Assembly (NCBI RefSeq): GCF_004342065.1
Contig: NZ_SLZU01000001.1
Span: 620,001 to 684,000 of the forward strand
Length of the DNA: 64,000 nt
DNA from: Primorskyibacter sedentarius
GTDB lineage: Bacteria; Pseudomonadota; Alphaproteobacteria; Rhodobacterales; Rhodobacteraceae
Direction: 5' to 3'
Part shown: positions 1 to 8,523 of the stretch, one piece after another
How positions within the stretch are numbered: the stretch's first letter is position 1
How the letters are laid out: each line of letters starts with the position of its first letter
The notes under the pieces: model-generated
What the model saw: the letters and a program-made list of their open reading frames with translations, nothing else
Database searches by the model: none
Told to the model about the DNA's origin: nothing
Program-made: the position numbers and the translations under genes

Positions 1-1
1 C

Positions 2-517
2 CGCGGCATCCAGCTCGACCTCACCTATGCGGGCTCCCGCGCGATGGTCGTCTACGACCTGCCGCTCAACGAAGTCGTCTTCGACTTCTACGACCGCCTG
101 AAATCGGTCACCAAGGGCTATGCCAGCTTCGACTACCAGATGCTGGGCTACCGCGAAGACAACCTCGTCAAGATGCAGATCCTCGTGAATGACGAACCCG
201 TCGACGCGCTCTCTACCATGGTCCACCGCGACCGGGCCGAAATGCGCGGCCGCGCCATGTGCGAAAAGCTCAAGGACCTGATCCCGCGCCACATGTTCAA
301 AATCCCGATCCAGGCGGCCATCGGCGGCAAGGTCATCGCCCGCGAAACCCTCGCAGCCCTGCGCAAGGACGTGACCGCGAAATGCTACGGCGGCGATGCC
401 ACGCGTAAAAAGAAACTGCTGGAAAAGCAGAAGGCCGGCAAAAAGAAGATGCGCCAGTTCGGCAAGGTCGACATCCCGCAAGAGGCGTTCATCTCTGCCC
501 TCAAGATGGATGGCTAG
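2..517 (+). CDS. lepA: Elongation factor 4 (LepA), C-terminal part
   Basis: This is the 3' end of lepA; the reading frame is already open at base 2 and the start lies outside the window. LepA is a ribosome-associated translational GTPase that back-translocates or remodels stalled ribosomes. The 171 visible residues cover the end of the EF-G domain V-like fold and the LepA-specific C-terminal domain. They include the segment [15 protein letters not shown], followed by [12 protein letters not shown] and [11 protein letters not shown], and the basic tail [20 protein letters not shown], all typical of the family. No GTPase domain is visible because of the window edge. The reading frame is intact to its stop. 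Family assignment is very secure. Confidence 0.97.
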   Translation, partial: RGIQLDLTYAGSRAMVVYDLPLNEVVFDFYDRLKSVTKGYASFDYQMLGYREDNLVKMQILVNDEPVDALSTMVHRDRAEMRGRAMCEKLKDLIPRHMFKIPIQAAIGGKVIARETLAALRKDVTAKCYGGDATRKKKLLEKQKAGKKKMRQFGKVDIPQEAFISALKMDG

Positions 518-613
518 GCCGCCACGCCTGCACATCAACGTGATGACATTCCCCCTGCACGGGCCCGCACCGCTCCGCTAGAGTGCGCCGAAACGCCCGT
601 GCAGGAGGCACAT

Positions 614-1282
614 ATGCGCCCGATTCTGACCCTCGCCCTGATCCTCGCCGCACAAACCGGCGCTGCAGAGGTCTGCGATTTCCGCCCCAGCATCGTCGCG
701 GGCAAGGCAGGCTCCGCCGCGCGCGACATGGCAACCGATGCCGCCAGCGCCGCTGCGACCGGCGTCAAGGCCGTGGGCGCCTACACGCTGGAAAACCCCG
801 TCACCGGCGCCACCATGATCAGCTCCGGCGTCACCAGTGCAACGGCTGCGGGCACCAGCATCGCCACCGGCGCATCCGGCGCCCTTGGCACCGCAACGGC
901 CATCGCCACCGCGCCCGTTACCATCGTGATCGCGGGGCTCACGGCCGTGGCTCTGGGCGGGTACGAGGGTGCGTGCTATTTCAAGGCCGACCGCATCACC
1001 GATTATGACGAGATCCTCTACATCATGCAGAATCTCGCCGCGAATTCCGACCCCACCATGTTTGCCCTGATCCAGCCCGGCACGGATTACGTGACGCTGG
1101 AGGGCAAAAACGCCACCGCCGGCGAGGCCAAGATCCGCGTCGCCTCCCCCGGTGTCGGCCCGTGGATACTCGACGTCGACAAGCTCTACATCACCGACGG
1201 AGTCCTCATGCACCGGGACCGCCTGCGCAACACCGTCATCGGCAATGTCGGATTGCAGGTGATGGAGGCGGAGGCGGAGTGA
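614..1282 (+). CDS. Hypothetical exported protein, Ala/Gly/Thr-rich
   Basis: Not recognised. The chosen ATG at 614 lies five bases after a perfect AGGAGG (603-608), which favours it over the in-frame GTG at 599. The 222-residue product begins with a signal peptide (MRPILTLALILAAQTGAAE; likely cleavage after residue 18). It continues with an Ala/Gly/Thr/Ser-rich low-complexity stretch (about 30-105) that ends in a hydrophobic segment resembling a glycine-zipper membrane helix (PVTIVIAGLTAVALGGY). The C-terminal half is an ordinary soluble domain (YFKADRITDYDEILYIMQ onward). Residues C22 and C114 could form a disulphide. It stands alone between lepA and a convergent FRG gene. A periplasmic or membrane-associated role is inferred from the signal peptide only. 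Confidence 0.7.
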   Translation: MRPILTLALILAAQTGAAEVCDFRPSIVAGKAGSAARDMATDAASAAATGVKAVGAYTLENPVTGATMISSGVTSATAAGTSIATGASGALGTATAIATAPVTIVIAGLTAVALGGYEGACYFKADRITDYDEILYIMQNLAANSDPTMFALIQPGTDYVTLEGKNATAGEAKIRVASPGVGPWILDVDKLYITDGVLMHRDRLRNTVIGNVGLQVMEAEAE

Positions 1283-1369
1283 TTGTAGTCGGGAGACGGA
1301 GCGCTCTTAACTCAGGAAATTTCAGCAAATAGAATTTTTGCCGCCCCACAAATGAACGATTTTGAAAAT

Positions 1370-2251
1370 TTAATCCGTGTACTTCTCACCTATATAGCGA
1401 GAAGTGTTTTCGATTTCTGGGAACATCGTGCGGTCATTAATATGAAGCTTATCCAGGTCAGATAAGATGCTATGTTTTTCATTGCGGTCGATTCTTATTC
1501 TGCTAAAATTAAATGCCGTACTGGTTTCCTCTCCGATCTGTTTGAGGAGCCCTGACATAACAAATGCGCCGCTTTGCGCCAAAATACGCCTATTAGTCCT
1601 CTTTGGTCTCACAAAGAAAAATCGACCTAAGTCCAACGCCCTTATCTTGTTCTGAAAGTAGGGCTTCTCAACGCGAACGAATTGCACCAATCGTTCAACT
1701 TCCGGCATATCGTTGAACGTCTCGACCTTTATCGAAGAGACCCCACCCTTCCCTTTTTTCGACATCAAGTGTTGATAAAGGGTATTCTTTTCGTCATATG
1801 TCAGGCGCGCCAGATTAGAAACGCAACTTATCGCGTCGCTGTCAAACAATTTCGACCTTTGTTCTGAAATTTCAAGAATTATCACCTCACCATCATTATC
1901 TTTTTCTACGGACTTATAGTCTCGAACAGCAAAAAATAATGCGACCAAAGGATTTAGACTTACATCTAGTAATCTGGTCGGCAGGCCGTAATGCTGTGCC
2001 CTCACTAGCTGCTCAAAAACTGACTTATCATCCTTAAAATCACTAGGGGACTCTGTCAACAACTCTGACAAAATTCTTTCTTCATTTTTCTTTGCGGTCT
2101 CAAATCTGTAAATCTTTGGAATTAGTTTATAGGAATAATTGGAATGGCCGCGATACGCGGTAATTTTCCCACTAACTATATCATCGAGTACAAAATCCAA
2201 ATATTCACCGACGCTTGCAACGACAGGTATCTTCGCCAAAACGACCCTCAC
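1370..2251 (-). CDS. FRG-domain protein (AT-rich, probably acquired)
   Basis: A 293-residue protein carrying the FRG domain, named after its conserved F/Y-RG motif. Visible signatures are YRGHS (33-37), KLIPKIYR (42-49) and QHYGLPTRLLDVSLNP (86-101), which is the family's most conserved block. The biochemical activity of FRG domains is not settled. They are common in defence islands, alone or fused to effectors, so an anti-phage role is possible but not shown. The rest of the protein matches nothing I recognise. The gene starts at GTG 2251 with no clear Shine-Dalgarno sequence, so the true start could be a little downstream. Base composition is strikingly A/T-rich compared with all neighbours, with AAA/TTA codons common, which suggests horizontal transfer. 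It is convergent with the 614-1282 gene. Confidence 0.8.
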   Translation of the reverse strand: MRVVLAKIPVVASVGEYLDFVLDDIVSGKITAYRGHSNYSYKLIPKIYRFETAKKNEERILSELLTESPSDFKDDKSVFEQLVRAQHYGLPTRLLDVSLNPLVALFFAVRDYKSVEKDNDGEVIILEISEQRSKLFDSDAISCVSNLARLTYDEKNTLYQHLMSKKGKGGVSSIKVETFNDMPEVERLVQFVRVEKPYFQNKIRALDLGRFFFVRPKRTNRRILAQSGAFVMSGLLKQIGEETSTAFNFSRIRIDRNEKHSILSDLDKLHINDRTMFPEIENTSRYIGEKYTD

Positions 2252-2465
2252 TTTGATTAAATGCCCGGGGCGGGCTTTGAACGGAGAGGCCTAACTATCA
2301 AGCGGTGTGAGTTTTTTGCAAGGCGGTATTTTGCTACCTTACTATGCACTTCCTATCCGTTGCACCCCGCAGACGTCCCACCCGGCACTAACCCTAGACA
2401 GCTAGACACACACGCATCCGTTTACAACCTTGGTTCGCCCCACTGAAAGGGAGAGGAGGCCCAAT

Positions 2466-2546
2466 ATGAAAGATGTGGTCGCCGCCGGGGCTTTAGCCGT
2501 TGCCATCAGCAACTGCGTCGAGGGCCATGTCTTTCCAACTTGGTAG
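2466..2546 (+). CDS. Possible 26-residue peptide ORF with strong ribosome site
   Basis: A short ORF (MKDVVAAGALAVAISNCVEG then HVFPTW) that follows a very strong Shine-Dalgarno run, GAGAGGAGG, with about seven bases spacing to the ATG. The peptide has a hydrophobic Ala/Val core with a single Cys. It resembles the start of an exported or lipoprotein-like sequence that stops early. It could be a genuine small peptide, or the 5' remnant of a gene truncated when the neighbouring AT-rich DNA was inserted. No homologue is recognised. The rest of the 2252-2676 gap shows no convincing gene. Confidence 0.3.
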   Translation: MKDVVAAGALAVAISNCVEGHVFPTW

Positions 2547-2676
2547 ATAATACAACTTTGCTTGGTACGACGCCGCCCGTTGCTCAATTTGTAAAAGCTG
2601 GGATATGCCAATCCCGGCTAGCACCTGTAACCGCGAGACCGGCCCGCTACATTGAAGTGCGACAAATGGCTCGCCC

Positions 2677-2961
2677 TCAAATCCCCCGATCCCAGAAATC
2701 CCGTTCTGCCGTGTCGCCGCTCAGCGCCTTGACGGCTTTCCAGCGGGCATAGCCTTCTTCCATCTGGCGGCGTTTCTCGGCGAGCGAGACGCGCTCCCAG
2801 GTTTCCAGCCGTTCGCATTGGAACATCGGGATCACGGCGGCGACGGCCTTGCCGTGTTTGGTCAGCCAGATCCGCCCCCCCGAATGGCGGACCCATTCGG
2901 TCAACCGGCCAGAGTCGCGGCGAAAGGTGCTCAGCGGGGTTATGCGGTATTCGGTTGTCAT
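2677..2961 (-). CDS. Type II antitoxin, Phd/YefM family (orphan)
   Basis: A 94-residue protein with the Phd/YefM fold: an N-terminal segment (ITPLSTFRRDSGRLTEWV) followed by the typical beta-hairpin IWLTKHGKAVAAVIPM. In this family the hairpin forms the DNA-binding dimer, and the C-terminal tail neutralises a Doc, RelE or YoeB-type toxin. Here the C-terminal half (ERLETWERVSLAEKRRQMEE...) is helical and charged as expected. No toxin gene follows: the sequence downstream on the same strand (2676-2252) encodes nothing toxin-like. It is therefore an orphan antitoxin, or its partner has been lost next to the probable insertion. DNA binding and autoregulation are inferred from the family. Confidence 0.75.
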   Translation of the reverse strand: MTTEYRITPLSTFRRDSGRLTEWVRHSGGRIWLTKHGKAVAAVIPMFQCERLETWERVSLAEKRRQMEEGYARWKAVKALSGDTAERDFWDRGI

Positions 2962-3708
2962 GGGGGGAATGTTTACACGGCCGGCTTTCCAAATTCTGAA
3001 CCCGGCGCGCGCAGCCCCCGTGGCCGCAGCGCAATCCAGCGCCCGCGCGCAATTCCCGTCCCGCGCCGCAGGTCCGGTCCCCCGCCCGTCCCGGCGCGCG
3101 CGCCATCAGGTCCAAGCGGCTTTCGGCGGGGTCAGAGGGCATTTGTACAAAACGGGGGTACAAAAAGCACAAAAGGCATCAAACCCCCGCGCCCTCAAAC
3201 CCGCTTTGCGCGCCCCCCCGGGCCGCGTCCTGCGGCTCTCAGCGCCGCATTTCAGCCGCGCCAGCGCCCGCGCCGCCTCTCACTGACGCGACGTTAGTGC
3301 CAAAAAATCCGGCAGCAATTCGCCTTATACGTGTGTTGTTCATATTTAAATATTTGGCTGCGCGCCTGAATTCTTTAAAATCAACCCCATTAAAACTGTT
3401 GATTTTCAATGGCTTGCAAATTTCTCAAATCGCTTTGGCTGCAACCCACCGGGAATCGCCCGCGTCAAAGCGGGAAATGCCATGTGAATGGGCGATTTAC
3501 ACCATCACGAATCGCGATTTAAAAAGTTCCCCATGCTATTCATCGAGTCACCTAGCTTGGGATCGCAGATGCGCTCCGCTCCGAACCAGAGGCCCCGCCT
3601 CCCCCTCGGACCTGACCGTGGATTGCATGCCTGGAAGGAGCCTCTGCTCCGCCTAAACCGGGGACGGTTTCAAACGCCCCCCAAAAACGACCAACATGGA
3701 GTTCGTAA
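2962..3708. other. Long intergenic region before aapJ
   Basis: About 750 bases with no supported gene. The left third is very GC-rich. Around 3142-3175 there are three short direct repeats of the form G(T/C)ACAAAA. From about 3300 to 3540 the DNA becomes A/T-rich (for example TTTAAATATTTGG) and probably holds the aap promoter. I could not identify a confident -35/-10 pair or a sigma-54 site. Short ORFs here (for example 3488-3712) are compositionally implausible. Confidence 0.6.
3142..3175. repeat. Triplet of G(T/C)ACAAAA direct repeats
   Basis: GTACAAAAC (from 3145), GTACAAAAA (from 3158) and GCACAAAAG (from 3167) occur in tandem. The first is also part of the perfect 10-base palindrome TTTGTACAAA (3142-3151). 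They lie about 180 bases upstream of the antitoxin gene start and could be an operator for it. That is inference only. Confidence 0.4.
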
Positions 3709-4722
3709 ATGACACCCAAATTTTATACCCTGGTCGCCGCTGCGGCCCTCGTGGCAGGCGGTGCCTCCGCGGGCACGCTCGACGATGTCAAAGCCGCAGG
3801 CAAGCTGAAGTGTGGCGTAAGCCAGGGTCTACCCGGGTTCTCGACACCTGACGACAGCGGCAAGTGGACCGGTCTGGACGTCGATTACTGCCGCGCTGTG
3901 GCCGCAACCGTTCTGGATGATCCCGAGGCCGTCGAGTTCGTCTCGCTTTCGGCCAAGGACCGCTTCACCGCGCTGTCCTCGGGCGAGATCGACATCCTGT
4001 CGCGCAACACCACCTGGACGATCACCCGCGACACCGATCTGGGCATCACCTTCACCGGCGTCAGCTATTACGACGGTCAGGGCATGATGGTTCCCGCAAG
4101 CCTGGGCGTGACCACCGCGCTGGAGCTTGATGGCGCGACGATCTGCACCAATACCGGCACCACGACAGAGCTGAACATCACCGACTACTTCACCCAGCAC
4201 GGCATGAGCTTCGAGCTTGTTGCGCTGGAGAACTCTGACGAGGTGATCGCAGCCTATGGCGCGGGCCGTTGCGACGTCTTCACGACCGACCGTTCCGGCG
4301 TGGCCGCCGAGCGTTTGAAGCTCGCGGATCCCGATGCGCATGTCGTTCTGCCTGAAACCATCTCCAAAGAGCCGCTTGGCCCGTCCGTTCGCGCAGACGA
4401 CAAGCAGTGGGAGCGTGTGTCCAAGTGGGTCCTGAACGCCCTGATCGAAGCCGAAGAATATGGCATCACCTCTGCAAATGTTGACGAGATGATGACCTCC
4501 GAGAACCCCTCGGTTCAGCGTATCCTGGGTGCTGGCGACAATGACTACGGCGCGCCCATGGGCCTGACCAAGGATTGGGCAGCCCGTGCGATCAAGGCTG
4601 TTGGCAACTACGGCGAGATCTATGACCGCAACGTCGGCCCCGACACGCCGCTGAAGCTTGACCGCGGTGTGAACAACCTGTGGAACAACGGCGGCTTCAT
4701 GTACGCACCGCCGATCCGCTAA
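3709..4722 (+). CDS. aapJ: General L-amino-acid ABC transporter, periplasmic binding protein
   Basis: A 337-residue solute-binding protein of the AapJ/BztA family. It captures a broad range of L-amino acids (in Rhodobacter BztA mainly Glu, Gln, Asp, Asn) in the periplasm and delivers them to AapQMP. It has a signal peptide (MTPKFYTLVAAAALVAGGASA, cleavage near 21), then the conserved start GTLDDVKAAGKLKCGVSQGL and the family blocks FTGVSYYDGQGMMV and VNNLWNNGGFMYAPP at the C-terminus. It is first in a four-gene unit and is separated from aapQ by 83 bases that hold a strong stem-loop, consistent with higher expression of the binding protein. The length is normal. The choice between the aap and bzt names depends on substrate range, which the sequence does not show. 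Confidence 0.96.
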   Translation: MTPKFYTLVAAAALVAGGASAGTLDDVKAAGKLKCGVSQGLPGFSTPDDSGKWTGLDVDYCRAVAATVLDDPEAVEFVSLSAKDRFTALSSGEIDILSRNTTWTITRDTDLGITFTGVSYYDGQGMMVPASLGVTTALELDGATICTNTGTTTELNITDYFTQHGMSFELVALENSDEVIAAYGAGRCDVFTTDRSGVAAERLKLADPDAHVVLPETISKEPLGPSVRADDKQWERVSKWVLNALIEAEEYGITSANVDEMMTSENPSVQRILGAGDNDYGAPMGLTKDWAARAIKAVGNYGEIYDRNVGPDTPLKLDRGVNNLWNNGGFMYAPPIR

Positions 4723-4743
4723 TCGCGCGATCTGCAGATATCG

Positions 4744-4770
4744 AAAGGGACGGGCATGCCCCGTCCCTTT
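4744..4770 (+). terminator. Intercistronic stem-loop after aapJ
   Basis: A perfect 11-base-pair stem (AAAGGGACGGG at 4744-4754 with CCCGTCCCTTT at 4760-4770) with a five-base loop, directly after the aapJ stop. No T-run follows, so it is more likely a partial terminator or mRNA-stabilising hairpin. Such a hairpin would raise binding-protein levels relative to the permeases. Confidence 0.75.
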
Positions 4771-4805
4771 CCCAATAAAACAATAACATCCGACAGGGAA
4801 CGAAC

Positions 4806-6053
4806 ATGAGCTCCATCAGTGACAGCGACGACGCCGTCCGGAGCGAGCGCAGCGGTCTGGCCGCGCTTGTCTTCGATGCCAAGGCCCGATCGCTCTTCTT
4901 CCAGGCCGTGCTGGCCATCCTTATCATCATTGCCGCATACATCGCCGTTCGTAACGCGGGCGCCAACCTTGCTGAGCAGGGCCGGGAATTCGGCTTCGAC
5001 TTTTTCGGGCGGCCATCCGACATCCAGATCCTGACGACCTTCGGGACGTGGCTGATCGGCTATGAGGCTGGCAAGAATACCGTGTTCGACGTGTTCCTGC
5101 TGTCAATCGCAAACACGCTGATCATCGCCATCGCGGGCGTGATCTTTGCAACGCTCTGGGGCTTCCTTCTTGGCATCTTCCGCCTGTCGAACAACTTCGT
5201 CCTGAACTCCTTTGCGACAATCTATATCGAGCTTCTGCGCAACGTGCCGCTGCTGCTGCAGATCTTCTTCTGGACGGCTGTGCTGCGCCTCGTGGCACCC
5301 GGTCCGCGCGATGCCGGTTGGCTGGTCCCCGGATTGCTGAGCTGGAACTCCAAGGGCATCTACGGCCCCTACCCGCTGGTCGAGCCCGGCTTTTCCTATA
5401 CGCTGATCGCCTTCCTCTTGGCCTGTGTCGCCGCCTGGGGCTTTGCCCGCTGGGCCAAGCGCAGGCAGGACGCCACCGGCAAGCAAAGCTCTGTGGGCCT
5501 TGTCACGCTGGGCCTGCTGATCCTCGTGCCAACGCTGGTGTTCCTGGTGACCGGACGCCCAATGACAATCGAATGGCCCAACTTCGTGACCGAAGGCCCG
5601 ATCCTGCGGCGCGGCTTCGAAAGAGGTATCGGCAGCTATATCGCGCCTGAATTCTTCGCGCTGTTCCTTGCACTGACCACCTATACCGCCGCCTTCATCG
5701 CCGAGATCGTCCGCGCTGGTATTCAGGCGGTTCCAAACGGCCAGTCAGAAGCCGCAGGCGCTTTGGGGCTTCCCCCGGGCCTTGCCATGCGCAAGGTGAT
5801 CCTGCCGCAAGCGTTCCGGGTGATCATCCCGCCGCTGACCTCGCAGTATCTGAACCTGACCAAGAACTCGTCGCTCGCCGCCGCCATCGGCTACCCGGAA
5901 CTGGTTGCCGTCTTCGCCGGCACCACGCTCAACCAGGTCGGCCGCGCGATCGAGATCATCGCCATCGTGATCCTTGTCTATCTCACGATTTCTCTTCTCA
6001 CATCGGCCTTCATGAACTGGTTCAACAACCGCGTGAAGCTGGTCGAACGGTAG
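4806..6053 (+). CDS. aapQ: General L-amino-acid ABC transporter permease AapQ
   Basis: A 415-residue inner-membrane permease of the HisM family (AapQ/BztB). An N-terminal membrane helix (LFFQAVLAILIIIAAYIAV) is followed by a large loop. The transport core contains the EAA-type cytoplasmic loop RAGIQAVPNGQSEAAGALGL, which docks onto the ATPase. The length and the enlarged insertion between the first helices are typical of the Aap/Bzt subfamily, whose permeases are much longer than HisQ/HisM. It is followed 15 bases later by aapM, with which it should form a heterodimeric channel. The start has a modest GGGAACGA ribosome site. Confidence 0.95.
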   Translation: MSSISDSDDAVRSERSGLAALVFDAKARSLFFQAVLAILIIIAAYIAVRNAGANLAEQGREFGFDFFGRPSDIQILTTFGTWLIGYEAGKNTVFDVFLLSIANTLIIAIAGVIFATLWGFLLGIFRLSNNFVLNSFATIYIELLRNVPLLLQIFFWTAVLRLVAPGPRDAGWLVPGLLSWNSKGIYGPYPLVEPGFSYTLIAFLLACVAAWGFARWAKRRQDATGKQSSVGLVTLGLLILVPTLVFLVTGRPMTIEWPNFVTEGPILRRGFERGIGSYIAPEFFALFLALTTYTAAFIAEIVRAGIQAVPNGQSEAAGALGLPPGLAMRKVILPQAFRVIIPPLTSQYLNLTKNSSLAAAIGYPELVAVFAGTTLNQVGRAIEIIAIVILVYLTISLLTSAFMNWFNNRVKLVER

Positions 6054-6068
6054 GAAAGGGACATCACG

Positions 6069-7445
6069 ATGAATCAAGATATCTCATACGTTCGTACCGA
6101 AGACGCTCCGCTGCTGGAGCCGCCTTCCTCGCAAATCGGTCCCCGCGCATGGCTGTGGGAGAACATCTTCGCGTCGATGGCGGACTATGCCACCCCCAGC
6201 AAGGCCATCGTGTCGATCATGATGACGATCATCACGGTCTTCACCGCCTATGCGCTGGTCTGGATGACATGGACGCTGCTGGATTTTGCCATCTTCTCGG
6301 CCACCTTCTTCGATCCCGAAGGGCTTAAACGAGAGGCCTGCCTTGACGCCGGAGGTGCCTGCTGGCCCTTCATCAAGGCAAAGTGGTACCAGTTCATGTA
6401 CGGCTTCTACCCCCCGGAAGAGGTCTGGCGGGTGAATGTCTGCATGGCCTTGCTTGCCGTGGGTATTGCCTGGCTGATCTTCCCGCTGCCGCATCGTGGC
6501 AAGGTCGCGGCCTTCATGCTCTTTGGCTATCCCGTCATCGCCTTTGTGCTTTTGAACGGTATGCCGATCGAGCATGACGGCGACATTGGTCATGTCGTAT
6601 CCGGCGTCTGGTTCCCGCTGATCCTCGCCGGGATTGCCTTTGCCGGCTACTGGGTGACAAGCCACGGCAGCATTGGCGATGTCGGCGAAGCGATGGCCCC
6701 GGCCCTGCTGATGGCAGCCATCGTGCTGGGCATCTTCGCCGGCCTTCCGCTGGTGACCATGACGCTTGACCTTGCCCTTGGCACCGAGGTCGTGGAGACC
6801 AACAAATGGGGTGGCCTGACCATCACTCTGGTGGTCGCTATCTTCGGGATCGTGATCTCGCTGCCAGTGGGCATGCTGCTGGCGCTGGGGCGACAGTCCA
6901 ACGCGCCGATCATCCGCTACAGCTCGATCATCTTCATCGAAGTGGTGCGGGGCATTCCGCTGATCTCGGTGCTGTTCTTCGCCAGCGCGATGTTGCCCTA
7001 TTTCCTGGAACCGGGTGTCGACTTCAACAAGCTCCTGCGCGCCATGATCGGCGTGGTCCTCTTCGCCTCGGCCTATATGGCAGAGGTGATCCGGGGCGGC
7101 CTCCAGGCCATTCCCAAGGGCCAGTACGAAGGCGGCATGTCGCTGGGTCTCAGCTTCTGGCAACAGATGCGGCTGATCATCATGCCGCAGGCGCTGACCA
7201 CCGTGATCCCGGGCATCGTCAACACGTTCATCGGCCTTTTCAAGGACACCACGCTGGTTCTGATCATCTCGATCTTCGACCTGCTGGGCATCCTGTCGGC
7301 CACGCTGAAAGACCCGGAATGGTCGACGCCCACCACCGCTTATACCGGCTATCTCGTCATTGCCCTGATCTACTGGATCTTCTGCTTCGGCATGTCGCGC
7401 TACTCGGTTTACATGGAAAACAAACTCGACCGTTCTCACCGGTGA
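6069..7445 (+). CDS. aapM: General L-amino-acid ABC transporter permease AapM
   Basis: A 458-residue partner permease (AapM/BztC). It begins with a cytoplasmic segment, then has several hydrophobic helices. A cysteine-bearing extracytoplasmic loop (KREACLDAGGACWPF) is characteristic of AapM. The C-terminal HisM-like core contains FIEVVRGIPLISVLFF and the coupling-loop sequence GGLQAIPKGQYEGGMSLGL. It is predicted to pair with AapQ and be energised by AapP. The gene sits 11 bases ahead of aapP and is tightly coupled. The frame and length are intact. Confidence 0.95.
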   Translation: MNQDISYVRTEDAPLLEPPSSQIGPRAWLWENIFASMADYATPSKAIVSIMMTIITVFTAYALVWMTWTLLDFAIFSATFFDPEGLKREACLDAGGACWPFIKAKWYQFMYGFYPPEEVWRVNVCMALLAVGIAWLIFPLPHRGKVAAFMLFGYPVIAFVLLNGMPIEHDGDIGHVVSGVWFPLILAGIAFAGYWVTSHGSIGDVGEAMAPALLMAAIVLGIFAGLPLVTMTLDLALGTEVVETNKWGGLTITLVVAIFGIVISLPVGMLLALGRQSNAPIIRYSSIIFIEVVRGIPLISVLFFASAMLPYFLEPGVDFNKLLRAMIGVVLFASAYMAEVIRGGLQAIPKGQYEGGMSLGLSFWQQMRLIIMPQALTTVIPGIVNTFIGLFKDTTLVLIISIFDLLGILSATLKDPEWSTPTTAYTGYLVIALIYWIFCFGMSRYSVYMENKLDRSHR

Positions 7446-7456
7446 GGAGATAGAAA

Positions 7457-8236
7457 ATGTCTGAACAAGCTACAGCCCGCAAGGAATTGGCCGTCTCTGA
7501 CGAGGTGGCAATTGAAATCCAGGGAATGAACAAGTGGTACGGCACGTTTCACGTGCTGCGCGACATCAACCTGACCGTCTACCAGGGCGAGCGGATCGTG
7601 ATTTGTGGCCCCTCCGGGTCGGGTAAATCCACGCTGATCCGCTGCATCAACGCGCTGGAAGAACATCAGCAAGGCTCTATCGAGGTTGACGGCACGAAGC
7701 TGACAAATGACCTGAAGAACATCGACAAGGTCCGTTCCGAGGTTGGCATGTGTTTCCAGCACTTCAACCTCTTCCCGCACCTGACCATTCTTGAGAACTG
7801 CACACTGGCGCCGATCTGGGTTCGCAAGACCCCCAAGAAGGAAGCCATCGAGACGGCGATGCACTACCTTGAAAAGGTCAAGATCCCCGATCAGGCCAAC
7901 AAGTATCCCGGCCAGCTTTCCGGCGGTCAGCAGCAACGTGTCGCCATCGCTCGGTCGCTGTGCATGAAGCCGCGCGTGATGTTGTTCGACGAACCAACCT
8001 CTGCCCTTGATCCGGAGATGATCAAGGAGGTTCTCGACACCATGATCGAGCTGGCCGAGGAAGGCATGACCATGCTCTGCGTCACGCACGAGATGGGCTT
8101 TGCCCGTCAGGTGGCGAACCGTGTGATCTTCATGGACCAGGGCCAGATCGTGGAGCAAAACGAGCCAGAGGCGTTCTTCAACAACCCTCAATCAGACCGG
8201 ACGAAGCTGTTTCTCAGCCAGATCCTGGGCCACTGA
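7457..8236 (+). CDS. aapP: General L-amino-acid ABC transporter ATPase AapP
   Basis: A 259-residue ABC ATPase of the polar-amino-acid class (AapP/BztD, GlnQ-like). It has a Walker [10 protein letters not shown] (51-59), signature [14 protein letters not shown], Walker [14 protein letters not shown] and a switch His in VTHEMGFA. The order binding protein - permease - permease - ATPase matches aapJQMP. It ends the unit; a strong intrinsic terminator starts 28 bases after its stop. The ribosome site is GAGGAG ahead of the ATG. Confidence 0.97.
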   Translation: MSEQATARKELAVSDEVAIEIQGMNKWYGTFHVLRDINLTVYQGERIVICGPSGSGKSTLIRCINALEEHQQGSIEVDGTKLTNDLKNIDKVRSEVGMCFQHFNLFPHLTILENCTLAPIWVRKTPKKEAIETAMHYLEKVKIPDQANKYPGQLSGGQQQRVAIARSLCMKPRVMLFDEPTSALDPEMIKEVLDTMIELAEEGMTMLCVTHEMGFARQVANRVIFMDQGQIVEQNEPEAFFNNPQSDRTKLFLSQILGH

Positions 8237-8263
8237 TACCGGCCAACGTGCCAATCGAAAAAG

Positions 8264-8294
8264 AAACGCCACCCGGGTTTGGGTGGCGTTTTTC
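8264..8294 (+). terminator. Rho-independent terminator of the aap operon
   Basis: An 11-base-pair stem (AAACGCCACCC, 8264-8274, with GGGTGGCGTTT, 8281-8291), a six-base loop and a T-rich tail (GTTTTTCG). This is a classical terminator just downstream of aapP. Confidence 0.92.
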
Positions 8295-8523
8295 GTTGGA
8301 CCAATGGGAATGTGTCGCGCGGGTTGGACAGACAACGCGTCATGACCTGCCCGCAGTCACGGCCCACCTCACTGATACCGACCCTGACCGGTTCTCCGCA
8401 ATCTGAGGCAGCCCGCGCGTTAGACCCTCCATCCCGCCGATGACGACGTGCCAGATGCGCGCCGACGCCAAGCCATATCAGCGCAAGAGGTCGCCAGCCA
8501 CGCTGGCCTGCCGTAAAGATTGC

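Noticed and set aside
2402-2611. A possible toxin partner for the orphan antitoxin on the minus strand
   Set aside because: The 69-residue translation has no toxin-family motif and no ribosome site, and it overlaps the better-supported short ORF at 2466.
2555-2640. A tRNA-like stretch after the FRG region
   Set aside because: It does not fold into a cloverleaf with a proper T-loop (GGTTCGA) sequence.
3300-3708. A sigma-54 (-24/-12) promoter before aapJ
   Set aside because: Several TGGC and TTGC fragments occur but none has the right spacing.
3488-3712. A 74-codon ORF before aapJ
   Set aside because: No ribosome site, unlikely composition, and it overlaps the aapJ start.
6084-7439. A 451-codon open frame opposite aapM
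   Set aside because: Antisense shadow of aapM with no recognisable domain.
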